18,855 nucleotides of DNA, taken from assembly GCA_023228445.1 (NCBI GenBank), contig JALOBD010000023.1:1-18855 (forward strand), written 5' to 3'. The notes below the pieces were generated by a model. That model had not been told where the DNA came from. It saw nothing but the letters and a program-made list of their open reading frames with translations, and did not search any database. The translations under genes were made by a program, and so were the position numbers. The number at the start of each line of letters is the position of its first letter. The first letter of the stretch is position 1. The DNA is from Sphaerochaeta sp. Lineage in GTDB: Bacteria; Spirochaetota; Spirochaetia; Sphaerochaetales; Sphaerochaetaceae. Of the stretch, positions 13,951-18,855 are shown in pieces.

Positions 13951-15045
13951 ATGGATACATTTTCGATACCTGAGACCATGAAGGCCATGACGCTTGTTGC
14001 GTACGACTCGCTGAAGCTTGCAACAGTAGCGGTTCCAAAACCGGGACCCGGTGAGGTGCTGTGCCGTATCAAAGCTGTTGCCATCTGCGGCTCTGACCCC
14101 AAGATGATCCATGGGGGCTACAAGTTTGCACACTGGCCGCCGTACTTCCCATTCATCATGGGACACGAGTGGGCTGGCCAGGTTGTGGCAGTCGGTGAAG
14201 GTGTCAAGGATTTTGTCCCTGGCGACCGCGTGGCAGGAGAGGCCCATGCAGGATGCGGCAAGTGTGATAACTGCAAACGGGGCCATTATACCGTCTGTCT
14301 GAACTATGGACGGGACGGGAGGGGTGGCTCATTCGATGCCGGGCATCGACACTACGGCTTCTACTGGCAGGGTGCCAACGCACAGTACAACGTCTACAAG
14401 GTAGGGGCGTTGCACAAGATTCCTGATGATATGGATTACAATGTCGCCGCCTTGTGCGATACCGCCGGTGTCGCATTCCATGGGGTTCAGCTTGCCGGTG
14501 TTACCCCTGGTGGCACCAGTGTCGTGATGGGACCCGGTGCCATCGGCCTTTGTGCCATGATGGAGTGCAAGGCTCTTGGCTCAGGCCAGGTCATCATGAT
14601 CGGACGGGGTGCTAAGTTGGAGATGGCCCGCCAGCTTGGAGCAGATGTGTGCATCGACTTCGAGAAAGAGGATCCCGTACAGCGCGTGCTGGAACTGACC
14701 GGGGGAGTGGGGGCCGACGAGGTCATGGAGTGTTCGGGGGCAATCGATTCGCCGCTCAAAGCGTGTCGGATGGTACGCAAGACCGGCTCTGTCGCGATCA
14801 TCGCCACCTACCATGACGATGAGGTGTTGATTCCTGCCAATACCGTCAACTTCAATGAGATCCGAATCGTGGGCTCCAAGGCAAATCCAAACGTCTCCGA
14901 CCAGGTGATCCACATGCTGGCGACCGGTGCCATTCAAGGTGAGGCGCTTATCACCCATAGGTTCGCTTTGGAGGAGTATGAGAAGGCGATCGATGTCTTT
15001 GAGAACAAGAAGGATGGATCGTTGAAGGTCATCATCAACCCCTGA
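13951..15045 (+). CDS. Zinc-dependent alcohol/polyol dehydrogenase (MDR family), first copy
   Basis: An NAD(P)-dependent oxidoreductase that oxidises a hydroxyl of a sugar, polyol or sugar acid; sorbitol, threonine and idonate dehydrogenases are relatives. 364 aa. The GroES-like domain has catalytic zinc ligands C46 (ICGSD) and H72-E73 (MGHEWAG), and four structural-zinc cysteines C102, C105, C108 and C116. The Rossmann domain has GPGAIGL, then VIMIGRGAKLEMARQLGAD; the second strand ends without the acidic residue typical of NAD enzymes and has an arginine, hinting at NADP. A GGSFDAGHRHYGFYWQGANA stretch after the cysteine cluster is longer than in the second dehydrogenase. Start at 13951 has GGAGG 5 nt upstream; the frame opens at 13921 with TTG. 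It follows the regulator by 41 nt and precedes the second dehydrogenase by 20 nt. The substrate is unknown. Confidence 0.85.
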   Translation: MDTFSIPETMKAMTLVAYDSLKLATVAVPKPGPGEVLCRIKAVAICGSDPKMIHGGYKFAHWPPYFPFIMGHEWAGQVVAVGEGVKDFVPGDRVAGEAHAGCGKCDNCKRGHYTVCLNYGRDGRGGSFDAGHRHYGFYWQGANAQYNVYKVGALHKIPDDMDYNVAALCDTAGVAFHGVQLAGVTPGGTSVVMGPGAIGLCAMMECKALGSGQVIMIGRGAKLEMARQLGADVCIDFEKEDPVQRVLELTGGVGADEVMECSGAIDSPLKACRMVRKTGSVAIIATYHDDEVLIPANTVNFNEIRIVGSKANPNVSDQVIHMLATGAIQGEALITHRFALEEYEKAIDVFENKKDGSLKVIINP

Positions 15046-15065
15046 TGGATCGAGAGGAGTCAACC

Positions 15066-16109
15066 ATGAGTAACGCTACTATGAAAACGGCTGTCCTTCA
15101 CGAGTTTGGACACCCCTTGGTCATTGAGACACGGCCCATTCCCGAACCGGGTGCTGGCGAGGTATTGGTCGAGGTGCGAGCCAGTGGCCTGTGTGTCTCG
15201 GATATCCACATCCAGGAAGGGATCATCTCCAGTGTGCGCCTTCCCTATACCCCGGGCCATGAGATGGCGGGTGTCGTTGCCAAGATTGGAAAAGGGGTCA
15301 AGAATGTGCAGGTCGGCGACCATATCGTCGGTGCAATCGACGTCACCTGCGGCACCTGCCGCCACTGCCTCGCCGGACGGTCCAACCTTTGTGAGCACCT
15401 GGTCAGGATCGGGTTTGAAAAGGACGGCTCCCATCAGGAGTATGTTGTCATTCCTGGAGAGAATGCCTTCAAGGTGGCTGACAGCGTGCCCTTTGATCAG
15501 ATGACGAGCATCACTGATGCAGTCGGGTGCATGTACAATGCGATCAAGAACCGCGCACAAGTGAAACCTGGCGATCGTGTCTTGATTCTCGGTACCGGTG
15601 GGCTTGGCATGAACGCCATCCAGATAGCCAAAATCTTTGGCGCGGAGGTGTATGCGACGAGTCGTCAGAAGGACAAGCTGGATATCTCCCTCGAGATGGG
15701 GGCGGATGCGGTCATCAACACCAAGGAACAAAACCTCTATGACGAGATTGTGCGCATCACCGAAGGCAAGATGTGCGATGTGGTCATTGACAACATCGGC
15801 ATCAAATCAACGGTCAACGATTCATTAAAGCTAGTGCGTGCCGGAGGTCGCGTCATCGTCGCTGGGTATAACGACCCCTGCTTTGAGGTGGACTACCAGG
15901 ATGTGATGAAGTATGAGAAAGAGATCTTGGGCATCCGTGGCATGACCAAGCTCGACCTCGTCGAAGTGATTGCACTGGTCGAGAAGGGGAAGATCGTACC
16001 CTTTGTCTTCAAGACCATACCGTTTGAGCAGATCAATGAAGGCTTGGAGATGTTGAGGACCGGCGAAGCCAAGGGCCGTGTGGTGCTCATCATGGATGAA
16101 AGACGGTAG
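15066..16109 (+). CDS. Zinc-dependent alcohol/polyol dehydrogenase (MDR family), second copy
   Basis: A second, clearly different member of the same superfamily, 347 aa. Catalytic zinc ligands are C43 (GLCVSD) and H65-E66 (PGHEMAG); structural-zinc cysteines are C95, C98, C101 and C109. The nucleotide-binding motif is GTGGLGMNAIQIAK, and the second strand reads VYATSRQKDK, with serine-arginine where NAD enzymes have an acidic residue, suggesting NADP. ATG 15066 has GAGAGGAG just upstream; an ATG at 15045 overlapping the previous stop and an internal one at 15081 are possible. Two zinc dehydrogenases side by side, followed by a third dehydrogenase of another fold, imply two or three oxidation or reduction steps in one pathway. 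Whether it oxidises the free sugar or a later acid cannot be told from sequence. Confidence 0.85.
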   Translation: MSNATMKTAVLHEFGHPLVIETRPIPEPGAGEVLVEVRASGLCVSDIHIQEGIISSVRLPYTPGHEMAGVVAKIGKGVKNVQVGDHIVGAIDVTCGTCRHCLAGRSNLCEHLVRIGFEKDGSHQEYVVIPGENAFKVADSVPFDQMTSITDAVGCMYNAIKNRAQVKPGDRVLILGTGGLGMNAIQIAKIFGAEVYATSRQKDKLDISLEMGADAVINTKEQNLYDEIVRITEGKMCDVVIDNIGIKSTVNDSLKLVRAGGRVIVAGYNDPCFEVDYQDVMKYEKEILGIRGMTKLDLVEVIALVEKGKIVPFVFKTIPFEQINEGLEMLRTGEAKGRVVLIMDERR

Positions 16110-16121
16110 GAGGCGAGGACG

Positions 16122-17066
16122 ATGAGAGATGCGGTACTGGTAGTCGGCAGCGGCATGATGGGCAGTGGCATCGGTGCCATGAGCGCGCTCGCTGGAGTCA
16201 AGACCATCTTGGTCGATGTGGATGAACAGCTCGTCCGTGCTGGTCTGGAGCGTGCCTTTGCGTGTATCCAGCTCCGCCTCGAGAGTGGATTGAACACCAG
16301 CGAGGAGGCAGAGCGGGCATTGGCGTTGCTCACTGTCAGCACATCCGTGGAGGATGCATCTGGTGAGGCGTATCTTGTCATCGAGGCAATTGTGGAGAGG
16401 GTGGAGGCCAAGCAAGCACTCTTTCAGCAACTCGATGCGCTCCTTCCCCCCGAGGTACCGATTTGTAGCAATACAAGCGGCCTTCGGATCACCGATATAT
16501 CGCGGCTCTGCTCCCACCCTGAGCGGACGATCACGACACACTTCTGGCTCCCTGCCCATCTCGTCCCCTTGGTGGAGGTGGTCATGGGAGACAAAACCGA
16601 CCTTGACATCGCTCACCGTGTCATGGCCGAGCTGCGTCGGTGGAAGAAGTCTCCGGTTTTGGTGAAGCGCGACCTTCCTGGCCAGTTGGCAAACCGGGTG
16701 TTCCAAGCGATCATCCGTGAGGCCATCGACATCGTGGCTTCAGGGTTGGCCAGCGCCGAGGATGTAGATACTGCCATCAGCTGTGGCATGGCCATGAGAT
16801 TTCCTGTGTGGGGCCCGCTTCAACACCTCGATGGTGTTGGATTGGACCTTGGCTTATCGGTGCAGGAGACGGTCCTTCCTGATCTTTGCGCCGACAGGCA
16901 TGCAAGCCAGTACCTCAGGGATCTGGTGGAGCGCGGTCACCTGGGCGCCAAGTCTGGTGTCGGGTTCTATGACTGGAGCGAACGCAGCATGCCCAAGGCC
17001 ATGGAGAAGCGAGACCGCTTCATCATTGAGGCGGTCAAGATAATCAATGAATTGGAGCGGGAGTGA
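16122..17066 (+). CDS. 3-hydroxyacyl-CoA dehydrogenase-fold oxidoreductase, L-gulonate 3-dehydrogenase-like
   Basis: 314 aa, the length of short beta-hydroxyacid dehydrogenases. N-terminal NAD site GSGMMGSGIG (9-18) with D32 at the end of the second strand, which favours NAD over NADP. The middle has VIEAIVERVEAKQALFQQLD and SNTSGLRITD; catalytic H140 (HFWLPAHLVPLVEVV) and E152 match the His-Glu pair of the family. The C-terminal domain has LPGQLANRVFQAIIREAIDI and CGMAMRFPVWGPLQHLDG, similar in pattern to lambda-crystallin/L-gulonate 3-dehydrogenase and carnitine dehydrogenase. No fatty-acid genes are near, so a sugar acid is the more likely substrate than an acyl-CoA. AGGAGG precedes the ATG, and it starts 12 nt after the second zinc dehydrogenase. 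It could form a 3-keto sugar acid. The fold is sure, the substrate inferred. Confidence 0.83.
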   Translation: MRDAVLVVGSGMMGSGIGAMSALAGVKTILVDVDEQLVRAGLERAFACIQLRLESGLNTSEEAERALALLTVSTSVEDASGEAYLVIEAIVERVEAKQALFQQLDALLPPEVPICSNTSGLRITDISRLCSHPERTITTHFWLPAHLVPLVEVVMGDKTDLDIAHRVMAELRRWKKSPVLVKRDLPGQLANRVFQAIIREAIDIVASGLASAEDVDTAISCGMAMRFPVWGPLQHLDGVGLDLGLSVQETVLPDLCADRHASQYLRDLVERGHLGAKSGVGFYDWSERSMPKAMEKRDRFIIEAVKIINELERE

Positions 17067-17076
17067 GAGCGGGGAG

Positions 17077-18156
17077 ATGAAGCAGTACTTTGTTTTGGGG
17101 TCATACACAGAGCCAATCTTGTTCGGTACGGGAGAGTTGTTTCAGGGAAAGGGCAGGGGGATTTCCATCTGCTCGTTTGAGGGTGGCGTGATCGAGGTGA
17201 TCAGCGAGATCGCACTCAAGAACCCATCCTTTCTTTGCATCGATGAACCGAGGAGAAAAATCTATTCAGTCAACGAGCTGAAGGAGTACCTTGGCAAGTG
17301 GGGAGGAGGGCTTACCCAGCTCTCCTATGGCGAGGATCTGTCAATCGTGGAGGAGGGGACGTGGAATGTCGGGGGAACGGATCCGTGCCACATCGAACTA
17401 TCTCCAAACGGTCGTTTCGTAGCGATAGCGAACTTCGCCAATGGCTCGGTTACCAGCTTCTCGGTCGATGGATCGGGGGCAGTCGTTGATGGGTCGAGGT
17501 CGATCATTGCGCATGAGGGACAGAGTCTTCACCCTATCCGGCAACGGGGACCCCATGCCCACAGCTGTGTCTTTTCCAAGGATGGCAAGCTGATGCTCGT
17601 CCCCGACCTCGGCATCGATCGGGTTGTGATGTACACGTATGAGGGTGACCGCCTCACCCCTGCTGCTGAGCTTGATATAGTGGTACCGCCGGGAAGCGGT
17701 CCCCGCTACGGAGAATTCAGCAAGGACGGTACGCGATTCTATCTGATCAATGAGATCAGCTCACAGGTGATGGTGTTCTCCTACGAGGAAGGGGACTTTT
17801 CGCTGTTGCAAACCGTACATACCCTGCCAGATGATTTTACTGGTGACAACATCTGTTCGGATTTGCACGTGACTGGCGATGGGACGATGCTCTATGCCTC
17901 GAACCGTGGTCATGACAGCATTGTCTCCTACCGTGTTGTTGAGAATGGCTTGCTTGCATTTGTCGACCGACAAGGCTGTGGCGGTAAAACGCCGAGGAAC
18001 TTTGCCATCGACCCTACCGATTCCTTTGTGCTCGTCGGCAACCAAGACAGTGATGATATCACCATCTTTGCCATCACCGAGACGGGAGCATTGCACTTGG
18101 TCAATCAATTTCATACCGGGTCCCCGGTATGTATCAGGTTCTTGCACACCACCTGA
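17077..18156 (+). CDS. Lactonase family protein (6-phosphogluconolactonase/carboxymuconate-cyclase beta-propeller)
   Basis: Hydrolyses a sugar lactone to the open acid, as in YbhE/Pgl; 359 aa, about the family's length. Repeating propeller blades are visible: LGSYTEPI at the N-terminus, DPCHIELSPNGRFVAIANFA, GPHAHSCVFSKDGKLMLVPDLG, GSGPRYGEFSKDGTRFYLIN, SDLHVTGDGTMLYASNRGHD and GKTPRNFAIDPTDSFVLVGN. There is no signal peptide, so it is cytoplasmic. ATG 17077 matches the family N-terminus; ATG 17047, inside the previous gene, is the alternative. GAGAGCGGGGAG directly precedes 17077. It is the last gene of the rightward run, 10 nt after the hydroxyacid dehydrogenase. With the dehydrogenases it suggests that an aldose is oxidised to a lactone and then opened. 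Known members act on 6-phosphogluconolactone; with no kinase in this locus an unphosphorylated lactone is plausible. Confidence 0.85.
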   Translation: MKQYFVLGSYTEPILFGTGELFQGKGRGISICSFEGGVIEVISEIALKNPSFLCIDEPRRKIYSVNELKEYLGKWGGGLTQLSYGEDLSIVEEGTWNVGGTDPCHIELSPNGRFVAIANFANGSVTSFSVDGSGAVVDGSRSIIAHEGQSLHPIRQRGPHAHSCVFSKDGKLMLVPDLGIDRVVMYTYEGDRLTPAAELDIVVPPGSGPRYGEFSKDGTRFYLINEISSQVMVFSYEEGDFSLLQTVHTLPDDFTGDNICSDLHVTGDGTMLYASNRGHDSIVSYRVVENGLLAFVDRQGCGGKTPRNFAIDPTDSFVLVGNQDSDDITIFAITETGALHLVNQFHTGSPVCIRFLHTT

Positions 18157-18247
18157 TGGTGGGCTCTCCTCACTGACAACATCTCCCCCCGTTCATCCAT
18201 ACAGGGGGAGCATGCCGCAGGCGATACTCTCGAGTGCCGTTTTGAGG
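18157..18247. terminator. Stem-loop between convergent lactonase and macro-domain genes
   Basis: CTCCCCC (18183-18189) and GGGGGAG (18204-18210) form a 7-bp GC-rich stem with a 14-nt loop, between two genes that end towards each other. No T-tract follows on either strand. It is a reasonable but not certain bidirectional transcript end. Confidence 0.45.
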
Positions 18248-18709
18248 TCAGCCGTAGAGTACGAGGTACACCTCCATCGGGTGTTCGCTCAAAAATGCCT
18301 CGATGGCTGCCGTTGCCACCGCAAGTGCTTCCTCCTTGGGATAGCCGTAGACGCCGCTGGCGATCAAGGGGAAGGAGATGGAGGTGAGGTTGTGCTCCTT
18401 GGCCAAGAGGAGACTGTTGCGGTAACAGGCGGCGAGGAGCTCTGCTTCCCCGCTCTTGCCATCCTGGTAGACCGGGCCGGCGGTGTGGATGATGTGACGG
18501 GCCTTGAGGCCGAAGCCCGGGGTCATGACCGCCTCCCCGGTCTTGATGGGAGCAAGTGGGGTACACGCCCTGGTCAATTCCTCGACACCGGCGGCCTTGA
18601 AGATGGCACCGCACACCCCGCCGCCCATCCTCAAGCCGACATTGGCGGCGTTGACAATGGCATCGGTCTTCATCGTGGTGATATCGTCATGGACTGTGTA
18701 GAGTGGCAT
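18248..18709 (-). CDS. Macro domain protein (ADP-ribose/O-acetyl-ADP-ribose deacetylase-like)
   Basis: Macro domains bind ADP-ribose; bacterial members remove acetyl from O-acetyl-ADP-ribose or ADP-ribose from proteins. 153 aa from ATG 18709. Seen: DAIVNAANVGLRMGGGVCGA (ADP-ribose pocket with the key NAAN asparagine and the glycine-rich loop), AVMTPGFGLKARHIIHTAGP, and SFPLIASGVYGYPKEEA, the second phosphate-binding loop. It ends at VYLVLYG, shorter at the C-terminus than many relatives of about 165-175 aa, though the core is complete. GGAG is only 2 nt before ATG 18709; a GTG at 18727 overlapping the upstream stop is the other candidate. The gene directly follows the HD-GYP gene on the same strand and may be co-transcribed. 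There is no visible link to the sugar loci. Confidence 0.85.
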   Translation of the reverse strand: MPLYTVHDDITTMKTDAIVNAANVGLRMGGGVCGAIFKAAGVEELTRACTPLAPIKTGEAVMTPGFGLKARHIIHTAGPVYQDGKSGEAELLAACYRNSLLLAKEHNLTSISFPLIASGVYGYPKEEALAVATAAIEAFLSEHPMEVYLVLYG

Positions 18710-18726
18710 GACTCCATTGTACCACA

Positions 18727-18855
18727 CTATAGGCGAAAGAGCTCCTCTTCGATGAAGAGATCGACGAGGCGGGGGTCGAACTGGGTACCACTGTTGGCCT
18801 TCAGCTCTTCGATGGCCAGTTCAAGGGGCAGCGCTTCGCGGTATGGGCGGCGCGC
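18727..18855 (-). CDS. C-terminal fragment of HD-GYP domain protein (partial, continues beyond right edge)
   Basis: Only the last 42 codons and the TAG stop are inside the window. The residues RPYREALPLELAIEELKANS followed by GTQFDPRLVDLFIEE match the well-conserved end of HD-GYP domains, which are cyclic-di-GMP phosphodiesterases or related metal-dependent phosphohydrolases. The metal-binding HD and GYP motifs would lie to the right and cannot be checked, so activity and any sensor domain are unknown. The stop overlaps a GTG that could start the macro gene. Confidence 0.75.
   Translation of the reverse strand, partial: ARRPYREALPLELAIEELKANSGTQFDPRLVDLFIEEELFRL

Noticed and set aside
15831..16706. 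A 291-codon minus-strand frame across the second zinc dehydrogenase and the hydroxyacid dehydrogenase
   Set aside because: It spans two well-supported genes in antisense, has no family motif and no ribosome binding site.
16122..17066. Fatty-acid beta-oxidation gene
   Set aside because: No thiolase, acyl-CoA dehydrogenase or enoyl-CoA hydratase is nearby, and the protein lacks the hydratase domain; the sugar context and gulonate-dehydrogenase-like tail fit better.

Overview
The window is about 18.9 kb of bacterial chromosome, moderately GC-rich and tightly packed, with strong AGGAGG-type ribosome binding sites. It is dominated by sugar uptake and catabolism genes. The gene style (periplasmic sugar-binding ABC systems, DeoR and GntR regulators, an HD-GYP end, a macro-domain protein) would suit a saccharolytic spirochaete such as a Sphaerochaeta relative. 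That assignment is an impression from family resemblance, not something the sequence proves.

Region 1 (1-6961) is a leftward, rhamnose-type operon. In transcription order it holds a class II aldolase, a RhaS/LsrB-like binding protein, a RbsA-type two-domain ATPase, two RbsC-type permeases joined by short overlaps, and a rhamnulokinase-type FGGY kinase that runs off the left edge. A near-perfect sigma-70 promoter (TTGACA, 17 nt, TAATAT) lies in front of the aldolase. A DeoR-family repressor (6965-7741) is transcribed divergently. The set matches the known DeoR/RhaSTPQ/RhaK scheme of L-rhamnose use. The isomerase that scheme needs is not in the window and may lie further left.

Region 2 (7862-18156) is a second, independent sugar locus. 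A xylose-isomerase-like TIM-barrel gene runs left. Divergent to it is a nine-gene rightward run: MglB-like binding protein, MglA-like ATPase, small cupin, MglC-like permease, GntR/FCD regulator, two different zinc-dependent dehydrogenases, a 3-hydroxyacyl-CoA-dehydrogenase-fold dehydrogenase resembling L-gulonate 3-dehydrogenase, and a seven-bladed lactonase. There is no kinase and no aldolase in it. The content points to an oxidative, initially non-phosphorylative route: import, oxidation to a lactone, hydrolysis to a sugar acid, further oxidation, and isomerisation. I cannot name the substrate. The binding protein keeps the MglB fold and calcium site but has changed sugar-contact residues, so plain galactose is doubtful. 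Four TTGTnnnACAA-like sites in the divergent promoter region, and another before the first dehydrogenase, are good candidates for the operator of the local GntR regulator.

Region 3 (18157-18855) holds a stem-loop between convergent genes, then a leftward macro-domain protein and the C-terminal end of an HD-GYP protein. These look unrelated to the sugar loci. No rRNA, tRNA, CRISPR array or mobile element was recognised.
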